This document shows, one piece after another, positions 1 through 5,754 of a DNA stretch of 6,496 bases. The position numbers were made by a program, and so were the translations under genes. The notes under the pieces are model-generated. The model saw only the letters and a program-made list of their open reading frames with translations. It was not told where the DNA came from and ran no database searches. Source of the DNA: Candidatus Aminicenantota bacterium (GTDB lineage: Bacteria; Acidobacteriota; Aminicenantia; UBA2199); assembly GCA_030671465.1 (NCBI GenBank), contig DAOVIP010000115.1, positions 1-6,496 on the forward strand, read 5' to 3'. How positions within the stretch are numbered: position 1 is the first letter of the stretch; every line of letters starts with the position of its first letter.

Positions 1-405
1 AACCATATAATCAAAAAAAGAATCATTGCCAACCCAGTTGAAACGCCGGGTGATCATCCAGGCATAAAGATCAACAGGCTGGGAAATGAATTCCGGAATC
101 AACCGATCCAGAAACGGACTGATCACCCGAAAGATTGAATTCAGGAAATAGAGGCCTCCCGAATCAACCTTATCCTGAAAAACCCGGACAATCACTTTGT
201 CGATCCCCATTTCATGCAAATAGCGGTGAGACAATTTGCCGCTGATATTGGCTGAATGGAATTGAACTTCAAACTTGCGCAGCCGGTCAGGTTGTTCCCC
301 GGTTTCCGGCCACAGCCTTGCGCCGGGCTGTATCAGACACAGGATACTAAATACAAAAATTCCAATCGCGTGAATGATATTTTTGGATAATTTCTTCAAG
401 TTCAT
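1..405 (-). CDS. Probable exported protein, N-terminal part of a glycoside-hydrolase-like TIM barrel (runs off window)
   Basis: An open frame of 135 codons without a stop runs from an ATG at 405 to base 1, so the C-terminus is missing. Seen directly: residues 1-12 are basic (MNLKKLSKNIIH), residues 13-26 are hydrophobic (AIGIFVFSILCLIQ), and PGA at 27-29 could be a signal peptidase site, so export is likely. After it come a beta-like segment (FEVQFHSANI, 45-54), a helix (LSHRYLHEMGI), a second strand (KVIVRVFQDK, 70-79), GGLYF at 83-87 and a third strand with DLYAWM at 112-117. This spacing of strands with a YAWM motif recalls the C-terminal glycoside hydrolase domain of PgaB-type proteins and related family-10-like hydrolases; that is recognition from memory, not a search. 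The start overlaps the preceding gene by 59 bases. An in-frame ATG at 429 would add eight residues. The Shine-Dalgarno signal is weak for both starts, so coupling to upstream translation is likely. Surer of the gene than of its function. Confidence 0.6.
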   Translation of the reverse strand, partial: MNLKKLSKNIIHAIGIFVFSILCLIQPGARLWPETGEQPDRLRKFEVQFHSANISGKLSHRYLHEMGIDKVIVRVFQDKVDSGGLYFLNSIFRVISPFLDRLIPEFISQPVDLYAWMITRRFNWVGNDSFFDYMV

Positions 406-1129
406 TTTTATCTGCTTTGCCAAACTCATATGATTTGAAATCCTCACCAATGAAATCCTGAAAACTCTTTACCAGAGGCTCAATCAGGGCATCTCCGGAT
501 TTATCTGACAGCTCGGAAAGGGTAACCATGTTGGCTTCAATGAATGATCTCCGGGAATTTGACCCACCGGCATATAAATCATAGTCCATACTGATGGGAA
601 TGGAACCGTGTTGAAGCAGGGCATGTTTGTCCCTTTTCTGGGCGGACCCCACAATTTTTTTCCCTTTGATCTCAATCTCATTCGGGGTCGGAAATGAAAA
701 ACAGGGACGATTGGATTTGGCCAGACCCGTGGTTTTCCTTTTGGACAGACCGGCCTCCAGTCCGATCATTTTAAAGGCCCTGATAATGACATTTGAAATC
801 AGCATATAGGATTTATACAGATCATTTTCCTCAAAAAAAATGGCTTCAGAAGAAACCACCGAATAGGTGATCTCCCGATGATGCAGCACGGTCTTCCCAC
901 CGGTAATCCTTCTGACATAGGCACAGTCCCTTTTCCGGATAAAATCAATGTTGATGGCCCTGGATATTTTTTGAGAAACTCCAAAGGAAAATGTGGGTCT
1001 TTTCCAGGAATACAGGCGAAAAAAACCTATTTTTTCTCGGTGACACAAACGGAACAGGTATTCATCCCGGGCCATATTTTCAGCTGCGGAAAACGGCCGT
1101 TCTTCCTGCAGCAGATACCATTCCGGCAT
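347..1129 (-). CDS. Lipoate-protein ligase / octanoyltransferase family protein (LplA/LipM type)
   Basis: The 260-residue protein belongs to the biotin/lipoate ligase (BPL_LplA_LipB) superfamily, which attaches lipoate or octanoate to a lysine of lipoyl domains such as glycine-cleavage H protein or 2-oxoacid dehydrogenase E2, in the cytoplasm. Seen: the early AAENMARDE motif (15-23), RPTFSFG (44-50), the hallmark RRITGGKTVLHH (73-84), the KKIVGSAQ block (157-164) with the expected substrate-binding lysine at 158, and LLQHGSI (171-177). A cysteine at 142 sits in PCF just before the KxxGSAQ block, where LipM octanoyltransferases carry their catalytic Cys. The length fits LipM or a single-domain LplA, not the longer two-domain E. 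coli LplA. The C-terminal KYHSRDWN ending is family-typical, so the stop looks genuine. The ATG shares one base with the bactofilin stop (TAATG) and lacks a strong Shine-Dalgarno site, implying translational coupling. LipM versus LplA activity cannot be decided from sequence alone. Confidence 0.9.
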   Translation of the reverse strand: MPEWYLLQEERPFSAAENMARDEYLFRLCHREKIGFFRLYSWKRPTFSFGVSQKISRAINIDFIRKRDCAYVRRITGGKTVLHHREITYSVVSSEAIFFEENDLYKSYMLISNVIIRAFKMIGLEAGLSKRKTTGLAKSNRPCFSFPTPNEIEIKGKKIVGSAQKRDKHALLQHGSIPISMDYDLYAGGSNSRRSFIEANMVTLSELSDKSGDALIEPLVKSFQDFIGEDFKSYEFGKADKNELEEIIQKYHSRDWNFCI

Positions 1130-1587
1130 TATTTCTTTACATCATCACTTTTTTCTTTGACTGCCTTGACCGATATAGATTCCGTTGGGCTTTTCTTTTC
1201 CTCTTTCATCGACATATCGATATTCCCCTTGAAAATTGCCCCTTCGGCCAGAACCACTCTCTGGGAATTGATGTTGCCATTTAATATGCCCTCGGGTAAA
1301 ATTTCAACCTTGGAAGCGGCTTTCACATTGCCGTCAACCTTTCCCTTGATGATGATTTCATTGGCATCGATATCCGCCTTAATGACACCGCTCTTGCCGA
1401 TAATCACCCGGTGATTGGTATTGATGTGACCGTCAATTTTACCTTCAATCAGCATCTCCTCGGAACCCCGGATCCGGCCCTTGATCACCAGGGTTTTGCC
1501 AATTACTGACTGTTTGTAATGGCTGGTTATTTCAGAACCTGTGTAACTTTCCTGCTTGGACGTTTCGAAACGTTTGAAAACTGACAT
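1129..1587 (-). CDS. Bactofilin (polymer-forming cytoskeletal protein)
   Basis: The 152-residue protein has the bactofilin (DUF583) layout: a short polar N-terminal tail (1-26), a central right-handed beta-helix core (about 27-125), and a charged lysine-rich C-terminal tail. Seen: imperfect repeats of alternating hydrophobic strands and glycine turns, such as IEGKIDGHI (47-55), IKGKVDGNV (80-88) and FKGNI (119-123), one per helix turn. Bactofilins assemble without nucleotide into filaments and act as scaffolds for envelope enzymes, cell shape, stalks or chromosome positioning; which of these applies here is unknown. The start is set by AAGGGG five bases upstream of the ATG. It follows the tRNA-Gly gene by 41 AT-rich bases and is joined to the next gene by a TAATG overlap. 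Family assignment is secure; specific role is not. Confidence 0.92.
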   Translation of the reverse strand: MSVFKRFETSKQESYTGSEITSHYKQSVIGKTLVIKGRIRGSEEMLIEGKIDGHINTNHRVIIGKSGVIKADIDANEIIIKGKVDGNVKAASKVEILPEGILNGNINSQRVVLAEGAIFKGNIDMSMKEEKKSPTESISVKAVKEKSDDVKK

Positions 1588-1592
1588 ATTGA

Positions 1593-1598
1593 CCCCTT
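1593..1598 (-). promoter_or_regulatory. Ribosome binding site of the bactofilin gene
   Basis: AAGGGG lies five bases (TCAAT) before the ATG at 1587. It supports this start and shows that the bactofilin has its own initiation site and does not depend on ribosomes arriving from rplQ, which cannot cross the tRNA. Confidence 0.7.
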
Positions 1599-1628
1599 AT
1601 AAAAATAAATATCGAATAAACCAGAAAG

Positions 1629-1700
1629 AGCGGGCAACGGGGATCGAACCCGCAACCCTAAGCTTGGGAAGCTTATACTCTACCATTGAGCTATGCCCGC
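1629..1700 (-). tRNA. tRNA-Gly (anticodon CCC)
   Basis: A full cloverleaf can be folded on the minus strand. The acceptor stem pairs GCGGGCA with TGCCCGC. The D stem pairs GCTC with GAGT around a loop holding GG. The anticodon stem pairs TAAGC with GCTTA around loop TTCCCAA. The T stem pairs GCGGG with CCCGT around TTCGATC. The anticodon CCC is at 1668-1666, reading GGG glycine codons, and the discriminator base is T, as usual for bacterial tRNA-Gly. Length is 72 bases including the discriminator. No CCA is encoded (CTT follows), so CCA must be added after transcription. Its first base directly follows the rplQ stop codon with no spacer, so it is probably co-transcribed with the ribosomal genes and cut out by RNase P. 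Confidence 0.97.
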
Positions 1701-2108
1701 CTACTTTTTCGGCTTTTTCTTGGCTTTGGATTTTTTATCCTTCTTTTCAAATTTGAAATCTATAAATTCAATAATGGCCATTTCCGCTCCATCACCCTTA
1801 CGGAAATCACTCTTTAAAATACGGGTATATCCGCCCTGCCGATCCATAAAACGGGGAGCTACCTCGTCAAACAACACCTGAACGGCCTTTCTTTTGTATA
1901 AATATGCTATGGCCCGTCTTTTACTGGCCAGGGTCCCGGATTTACCCAAGGTAATCATCTTCTCCACAATGGGCTTGACAGCTTTTGCCTTGGCCACAGT
2001 GGTCTCAATTCTATTTTTTTCAATCAGACTGGTGGTTAGATTCCGTAGCAAAGCTTTTCGACTTGCTGGATTCCTGCCAAGCTTAAAACCTCCCTTATTG
2101 TGTCTCAT
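1701..2108 (-). CDS. rplQ: 50S ribosomal protein L17
   Basis: The 135-residue protein starts with the typical L17 opening ([12 protein letters not shown]) and carries [10 protein letters not shown] (15-24), a central basic helix region, and the family ending region GGYTRILK and [10 protein letters not shown] before a Lys-rich tail ([14 protein letters not shown]). L17 is a large-subunit protein near the peptide exit region. It is a little longer than the 127-residue E. coli protein because of this basic tail. The ATG is preceded, six bases away, by GAGGAG formed from the last two sense codons of rpoA, so the two genes are tightly coupled. As usual it closes the ribosomal operon, but its TAG stop ends exactly at the 5' end of the tRNA-Gly gene, which is unusual. 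Confidence 0.98.
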   Translation of the reverse strand: MRHNKGGFKLGRNPASRKALLRNLTTSLIEKNRIETTVAKAKAVKPIVEKMITLGKSGTLASKRRAIAYLYKRKAVQVLFDEVAPRFMDRQGGYTRILKSDFRKGDGAEMAIIEFIDFKFEKKDKKSKAKKKPKK

Positions 2109-2111
2109 TTT

Positions 2112-3140
2112 CTACTCCTCTTGCTTCACCATATCGTCGGTATCAATTTTTTTATATTTATCATTCAGCTCATTTTTTATATGGTCCGGTACTTTTTGTC
2201 CCAGGGCCAGATCAAAATCACGCAGTTTCTGAATAATCTCTTCAAGTGATTTCTTACCGAAATTCTTGGAATTCAATAACTCATGCTCTGTTTTTTCAAT
2301 GAGTTCATAGATATAATCCACGTTCAGCCGTTTTAAGCATTTCAGTGCCCGAACCGACAATCCCATTGACTCTACGTTTTTTTCCAAAAATTCTGACTTC
2401 TTCTCGATCCCGAATCCAGCTTCCTGCTCAATGTCCGGCAGCAGGCTCTCCTTATCCTGGTAATCCAGGAAAATAGCCAAGTGATCCCTCAGGATTTTGC
2501 CGGCCATGGAGATGGTTTCTTGGGGAGAAATGCTCTGGTTGGTCCAAATTTCCATGGTCAGTTTTTCAAAATCTGTCTTTTTTCCAACCCGGGCCGGCTC
2601 AATGTTGTACTTTACTTTCTCGACCGGATTGAAATTGGCATCCAGGGGAATAAAATCAACCGATAGACTTTCATCATAATTCTGTTCGGCCAATTTAAAG
2701 CCGACATCTTTTTTTATCCACAACTCCGCCTGGAATTTTCCCCCTTCCTCAAGATAGGCAATATGAATATTTTTATCCAATACTTCCACATCACTGTCAC
2801 TCAAAATATCGCCGGATAAAATTTCTCCCGGCCCCTTTTTATCAATGGTAACCATCCGGGGTTCATCCACATTCAATTTAAAGGGTACGCACTTTAAATT
2901 CAGAATAATATTCAGCACATCCTCATAGACGCCTGGAATAACCGAAAATTCATGCAATACACCATCTATTCTGACTGCGGTTATGGCTTCGCCTTCGATC
3001 ATGGACAGCAATACCCGCCGGATGGCAATTCCGATGGTACTGCCATAACCCCGTTCAAAAGGTTCGGCAACAAATCTTCCGTAGTTTGATGTTAATTCCT
3101 CAACCTTCAATCTCCGAGGTCTCTGAAAATTAAAATTCAT
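2112..3140 (-). CDS. rpoA: DNA-directed RNA polymerase subunit alpha
   Basis: The alpha subunit dimerises to start assembly of RNA polymerase, and its C-terminal domain contacts UP elements and activators. With the start chosen here it has 342 residues, slightly longer than the 329 of E. coli. The N-terminal domain shows RGYGSTIGIAIRRVLLS (30-46) with the conserved RR pair at 41-42, and VRIDGVLHEF. The C-terminal domain (about 250-315) shows LSVRALKCLK (261-270), whose Arg264 matches the DNA-contacting Arg265 of E. coli, and FGKKSLEEI (284-292) of the helix-hairpin-helix. A charged tail of about 25 residues follows. Two adjacent ATGs occur at 3143 and 3140; the GGAGG at 3150-3146 is five bases from the second but only two from the first, so 3140 is preferred. 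The usual RGxGxTLGNxLRR reads STIGIAIRR here, a mild deviation. Confidence 0.97.
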   Translation of the reverse strand: MNFNFQRPRRLKVEELTSNYGRFVAEPFERGYGSTIGIAIRRVLLSMIEGEAITAVRIDGVLHEFSVIPGVYEDVLNIILNLKCVPFKLNVDEPRMVTIDKKGPGEILSGDILSDSDVEVLDKNIHIAYLEEGGKFQAELWIKKDVGFKLAEQNYDESLSVDFIPLDANFNPVEKVKYNIEPARVGKKTDFEKLTMEIWTNQSISPQETISMAGKILRDHLAIFLDYQDKESLLPDIEQEAGFGIEKKSEFLEKNVESMGLSVRALKCLKRLNVDYIYELIEKTEHELLNSKNFGKKSLEEIIQKLRDFDLALGQKVPDHIKNELNDKYKKIDTDDMVKQEE

Positions 3141-3145
3141 CATTT

Positions 3146-3152
3146 CCTCCTT
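3146..3152 (-). promoter_or_regulatory. Ribosome binding site of rpoA overlapping the rpsD stop codon
   Basis: The rpsD stop TAA runs straight into GGAGG (TAAGGAGG), so the Shine-Dalgarno AAGGAGG shares two bases with the stop codon. It decides between the tandem ATGs in favour of 3140 and excludes a start farther upstream at 3173, which would lie inside rpsD. Confidence 0.85.
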
Positions 3153-3783
3153 ATTTGGAATACAATTCAACAATCAGGTGCTCCTCAACATCCAGTGACA
3201 CATCTTCCCTTTTGGGAATACTGTTCACCTTACCGGTAAATTTATCACCATCCACCACCAGCCATTCAGGAACTTCTACCAGTCCCTTCAAATCTTCAAG
3301 TATGGTTTTAATACTTTCGTTTTTCGTTGATTTTTCTGAGAAACTGATCTCGTCATCCAAGCGAAGCTGATAGGACGGAATGGTTACTTTCTTTCCATTC
3401 ACAGTGAGATGTCCGTGCCGGATGATCTGTCTGGCATGGGCCCTGGAATAGGCAAAATTCATTCGATAGAGAATATTATCGAATCTCAACTCCAGTGCTC
3501 TCAAAAGGGTTTCACCGGTAATACCTTTCTTTTTAGCTGCCTTCTGGAAAATATTCCGGAATGGTTTTTCGCCAATCCCGTAAAATCGCTTCACTTTTTG
3601 TTTTTCCCGGAGCTGGATCTTATAATTCGATTTCCGGTAAGAGATCCTGGATCCCCGGTGTCCGGGAGGATAACTTCTACGATCCAATCCGCATTTTTCA
3701 GTCAAACATCTCTTGCCTTTTAGAAAAAGTTTGGTGCCTTCAGCCCTGCATAACCTGCACAATGGCCCGTTGTATTTTCCCAC
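3151..3783 (-). CDS. rpsD: 30S ribosomal protein S4
   Basis: S4 is a primary 16S rRNA-binding protein that starts small-subunit assembly. In E. coli it also represses translation of the rpsM-rpsK-rpsD-rpoA group, but no comparable leader structure is evident here. The 210-residue protein shows the N-terminal GPLCRLCR motif with cysteines at 9, 12, 26 and 31 (CX2C-X13-CX4C), the zinc-binding C+ arrangement known from Thermus S4. The S4 RNA-binding domain follows at about 100-165, with LRALELRFDNILYRMNFA, SRAHARQIIRHGHLTVNGKK and IPSYQLRLDDEI. The start is GTG, fixed by GGAGG seven bases upstream. It sits 12 bases after rpsK, with the rpsK stop overlapping this Shine-Dalgarno site. Confidence 0.98.
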   Translation of the reverse strand: MGKYNGPLCRLCRAEGTKLFLKGKRCLTEKCGLDRRSYPPGHRGSRISYRKSNYKIQLREKQKVKRFYGIGEKPFRNIFQKAAKKKGITGETLLRALELRFDNILYRMNFAYSRAHARQIIRHGHLTVNGKKVTIPSYQLRLDDEISFSEKSTKNESIKTILEDLKGLVEVPEWLVVDGDKFTGKVNSIPKREDVSLDVEEHLIVELYSK

Positions 3784-3790
3784 TATATTT

Positions 3791-3797
3791 CCTCCTT
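3791..3797 (-). promoter_or_regulatory. Ribosome binding site of rpsD overlapping the rpsK stop codon
   Basis: AAGGAGG begins within the rpsK TAA stop (TAAGGAGG) and lies seven bases before the GTG at 3783. It supports the non-ATG start of rpsD. Confidence 0.85.
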
Positions 3798-4191
3798 AAA
3801 CCCTTCTTTTCTTTCTCGGTCTGCAACCATTATGGGGTATCGGGGTGATATCCTTTATTGTTTTTACTTTAAAAGGGGTTCCCCCAACTGTTCGGATCGC
3901 ACTTTCACGACCGGATCCGGGTCCCTTCACCCTGATATCCAGGGTTTTTATTCCGAAATTCTGCGCTGCATTCAATGCCTTCTCAGCTGCCAACTGGGCA
4001 GCGAACGGAGTGGATTTACGTGAACCCTTGAATCCCACCACACCCCCGGTTGACCAGGTCAGGACATTTCCATTCTGATCGGTGATGGTAATGATGGTAT
4101 TGTTAAAGGTCGAATAAATATACATGATTCCATGGGATACACTTTTCTTTTCTTTTTTGGATGTTTTTTTTCCCATTGTTTTTTTAGCCAT
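3796..4191 (-). CDS. rpsK: 30S ribosomal protein S11
   Basis: S11 lies on the platform of the small subunit near the mRNA exit. The 131-residue protein has a basic N-terminal tail (1-17), [12 protein letters not shown] (27-38), [14 protein letters not shown] (53-66), [12 protein letters not shown] (89-100) and the signature C-terminus [16 protein letters not shown] (116-131), all in the expected order and spacing. Its length matches the family norm of about 129. The ATG is preceded by GGAGG with a six-base spacer. The 75-base gap on its 5' side is the longest in the window. The segment corresponding to the usual AIRALQAAG reads AIRTVGGTP, a small local divergence within a correct-length domain. 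Confidence 0.98.
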   Translation of the reverse strand: MAKKTMGKKTSKKEKKSVSHGIMYIYSTFNNTIITITDQNGNVLTWSTGGVVGFKGSRKSTPFAAQLAAEKALNAAQNFGIKTLDIRVKGPGSGRESAIRTVGGTPFKVKTIKDITPIPHNGCRPRKKRRV

Positions 4192-4266
4192 ATTTTTCCT
4201 CCATTGGCATAAATGAACTTACTGAGTCCAGGTCGCATATTGCCTCATTGATTGTATTCAGATTTT
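4192..4266 (-). other. 75-base rpsM-rpsK intergenic spacer
   Basis: This is the longest non-coding stretch in the window. It ends with the rpsK Shine-Dalgarno site (GGAGG, 4202-4198). Only weak pairings can be found by eye, for example a four-base GGCA/TGCC and a four-base TGAG/CTCA, so no firm structure is claimed. There is no T-run after a strong stem, so it is not an intrinsic terminator. Confidence 0.6.
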
Positions 4267-4638
4267 TCATACTCTTTTCTTTTTGATCATGGCCCCTCTG
4301 GGTCCTTTCCGGGTCCGTGCATTGGTTTTGGTTCGCTGACCTCGTACCGGCAGTCCCCGTTTATGTCGGCGGCCCCGATAACTGTTGATATCCATTAACC
4401 GTTTGATATCCTGATTGATCCGCTTTCTCAAATCTCCCTCAACCATTTCGGAAGATTCAATATGCTTTCTGATTCGGCCGAGTTCATCAGCGGATAGATC
4501 CTTGATCTTTTTGTTCAGATCGATTTTGGTTTCGTTTAAAATTTCTTTTGACTTGGGCCTGCCAATGCCAAAAATATAAGTCAATCCGATTTCAACTCTT
4601 TTATTATTGGAAATTTCAACTCCTGCAATTCGTGCCAC
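4267..4638 (-). CDS. rpsM: 30S ribosomal protein S13
   Basis: S13 sits on the head of the small subunit, contacting the large subunit and P-site tRNA. The 123-residue protein opens with [20 protein letters not shown] and has the GIG turn (24-26) of the helix-two-turn-helix. [13 protein letters not shown] (69-81) leads to a strongly basic C-terminal arm starting at [20 protein letters not shown] (87-106) and ending KKKRV. This is the normal domain order and length. The start codon is GTG, five bases after an AAGGAGG that overlaps the rpmJ stop. Because rpmJ ends only ten bases upstream, there is no room for the S4-binding pseudoknot leader that precedes rpsM in E. coli, so that form of feedback control is unlikely here. 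Confidence 0.98.
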   Translation of the reverse strand: MARIAGVEISNNKRVEIGLTYIFGIGRPKSKEILNETKIDLNKKIKDLSADELGRIRKHIESSEMVEGDLRKRINQDIKRLMDINSYRGRRHKRGLPVRGQRTKTNARTRKGPRGAMIKKKRV

Positions 4639-4643
4639 AATAA

Positions 4644-4650
4644 CCTCCTT
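4644..4650 (-). promoter_or_regulatory. Ribosome binding site of rpsM overlapping the rpmJ stop codon
   Basis: AAGGAGG starts inside the rpmJ TAA stop (TAAGGAGG) and is followed by a five-base TTATT spacer and the GTG start at 4638. It fixes the GTG as the start of S13. Confidence 0.85.
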
Positions 4651-4762
4651 ACCCCTGTCTCTGCTTATGCTTGGGATCTCTACAAATAACGCGTATTACA
4701 CCCTTTCTCTTGATAATCTTGCATTTATCGCATATTTTTTTAACCGATGCCCTTACTTTCAT
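4649..4762 (-). CDS. rpmJ: 50S ribosomal protein L36
   Basis: A 37-codon gene reads [15 protein letters not shown] at the start and HKQRQG at the end. L36 is the smallest large-subunit protein, and this length is exactly typical. The zinc-ribbon ligands are all present: Cys11, Cys14, Cys27 and His32. This is therefore the zinc-binding form, not the Cys-free paralogue found in some bacteria under zinc limitation. The ATG has GGAGG five bases upstream, and that site overlaps the infA TAG stop. Position between infA and rpsM is the standard one. Confidence 0.97.
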   Translation of the reverse strand: MKVRASVKKICDKCKIIKRKGVIRVICRDPKHKQRQG

Positions 4763-4767
4763 GTTTG

Positions 4768-4773
4768 CCTCCT
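4768..4773 (-). promoter_or_regulatory. Ribosome binding site of rpmJ overlapping the infA stop codon
   Basis: AGGAGG starts inside the infA TAG stop (TAGGAGG) and precedes the ATG at 4762 by CAAAC. It supports a 37-residue L36 and coupled translation with IF1. Confidence 0.8.
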
Positions 4774-4999
4774 ACTTAAACCGGTATATAATCCTTCCTC
4801 GGGTAATATCATAGGGTGATATCTCAATGAGTATTTTATCTCCCTGTAAAATTCTGATATTGTTTCTCCTCATTTTTCCGGATGGATGGGCCAGAATCCG
4901 GTGGTGATTATTTTCCAGTTCCACCAGAAACATGGCATTGGGTAATGATTCAAGGATAATCCCCTTTACTTCAATCACTTCTTTATTCTTGGCTGCCAT
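4772..4999 (-). CDS. infA: Translation initiation factor IF-1
   Basis: IF1 is a single OB-fold protein that occupies the ribosomal A site region and helps IF2 and IF3 during initiation. The 75-residue protein shows the family pattern: [21 protein letters not shown] (10-30), AHPSGKMR (37-44), [11 protein letters not shown] (46-56) and [15 protein letters not shown] (61-75). It is three residues longer than E. coli IF1, all explained by the N-terminus. The RNA-binding basic residues Lys42, Arg44 and Arg49 are kept. Two positions differ from the common HISGKMRKNYIRI: Pro39 replaces Ile, and Asn47 replaces Tyr. The ATG overlaps the map stop by one base (TAATG), with GAGG in the last map codons serving as Shine-Dalgarno site. 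Confidence 0.97.
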   Translation of the reverse strand: MAAKNKEVIEVKGIILESLPNAMFLVELENNHHRILAHPSGKMRRNNIRILQGDKILIEISPYDITRGRIIYRFK

Positions 5000-5748
5000 T
5001 ATAACCTCGTCATTATTTCAGGACCATTTTCGGTAATGGCAACGGTATGTTCATAATGAGCGGATAAACTTCCGTCCACAGTAACCACTGTCCAGTTGTC
5101 ATCCAGCGTTTTCACCTCGTAAGAACCATTGGTAATCATGGGTTCGATCGACAAGGTCATGTTTGCTTTCAACTTGGGTCCCTTGATTCCGCAATTAAAA
5201 TTCAAAATCTGGGGCTCCTCATGCAACGAACGTCCAATACCATGTCCGGTTAAATCACGAATGATTTCATAATCTTTTGAGCGGACACATTTATCAATGG
5301 CATTCGATATATCACTGACACGATTTCCCTCTCTGGCCTGTTCAATCCCCTTATAGAGGGAGTCCCTGCAGGTGCCCATTAAATCCGAGGCATCACTCGA
5401 AATATCTCCAACCGGATATGTCCAGGCCCCATCACCATAAAAATTCTTATAAATACAGCCCACATCGATTCCAATAATATCACCATCCTGAAGTTTCCGA
5501 TTCTTTAAAGGAATTCCATGGACGACTTCATTGTTTACTGAGGTACACAGGGTAGCGGGAAATCCCCGGTATCCCTTAAACGCCGGTTTGGCTTTCATGT
5601 CCAGGATATGGGTTTCCGCCCATTGATCAAGCTCATAAGTGGTGGCACCGGGGTTAATGATACTCTCGATATCATTCAGTATCACAGCAATAATCCGGTT
5701 GGCTTCTCTCATCAATTTCAGCTCTCTATCGGTTTTGAGTATGATCAA
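4999..5748 (-). CDS. map: Methionine aminopeptidase, type I
   Basis: This dinuclear metalloenzyme removes the initiator methionine from nascent proteins when the second residue is small. The 249-residue length and pita-bread fold motifs fit type I without an N-terminal zinc extension. All five expected metal ligands are visible: Asp95 (GIDVG), Asp106 (YGDGAWT), His169 (TGHGIG), Glu202 (IEPM) and Glu233 (HYEHT). The catalytic-pocket His77 is in EVVHGIP, and HEEPQI (176-181) is also present. The start is TTG, six bases after GAGGAG (5760-5755), 21 bases beyond the secY stop; no better ATG is available. The gene directly follows secY, whereas many bacteria have adk between them. Its stop overlaps the infA start as TAATG. 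Confidence 0.97.
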   Translation of the reverse strand: MIILKTDRELKLMREANRIIAVILNDIESIINPGATTYELDQWAETHILDMKAKPAFKGYRGFPATLCTSVNNEVVHGIPLKNRKLQDGDIIGIDVGCIYKNFYGDGAWTYPVGDISSDASDLMGTCRDSLYKGIEQAREGNRVSDISNAIDKCVRSKDYEIIRDLTGHGIGRSLHEEPQILNFNCGIKGPKLKANMTLSIEPMITNGSYEVKTLDDNWTVVTVDGSLSAHYEHTVAITENGPEIMTRL

Positions 5749-5754
5749 TTCAAT

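Noticed and set aside
878..1414. Long plus-strand open frame of 178 codons opposite the lipoate enzyme and bactofilin
   Set aside because: It is antisense to two well-supported genes, its product shows no recognisable domain, and no ribosome binding site was evident.
1588..1628. Possible promoter or terminator in the AT-rich gap between tRNA-Gly and bactofilin
   Set aside because: No good -35/-10 pair with proper spacing is seen, and the T-rich stretch does not follow directly on a terminator-type hairpin.
1656..1675. Inverted repeat AAGCTT...AAGCTT
   Set aside because: It is the anticodon stem-loop of tRNA-Gly, not an independent repeat or operator.
1556..1756. Plus-strand open frame containing ATGIEPATLSLGS
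   Set aside because: It is the reverse-strand translation across the tRNA-Gly gene and the end of rplQ. This peptide type is a well-known spurious product of antisense tRNA sequence.
3141..3173. Longer rpoA start (TTG/other codon at 3173 adding MLNCIPNKEEM)
   Set aside because: It would lie inside rpsD, lacks a suitable binding site, and the extra residues are not part of the RpoA family; GGAGG at 3150-3146 points to 3140.
4140..4200. T-rich plus-strand run that resembles a terminator tail
   Set aside because: It is the Lys-rich coding start of rpsK (AAA/AAG codons) read on the opposite strand, with no hairpin before it.
4219..4248. Nine-codon minus-strand frame (MRQYATWTQ) in the rpsM-rpsK spacer
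   Set aside because: There is no Shine-Dalgarno site before it and it is too short to judge; chance occurrence is likely.
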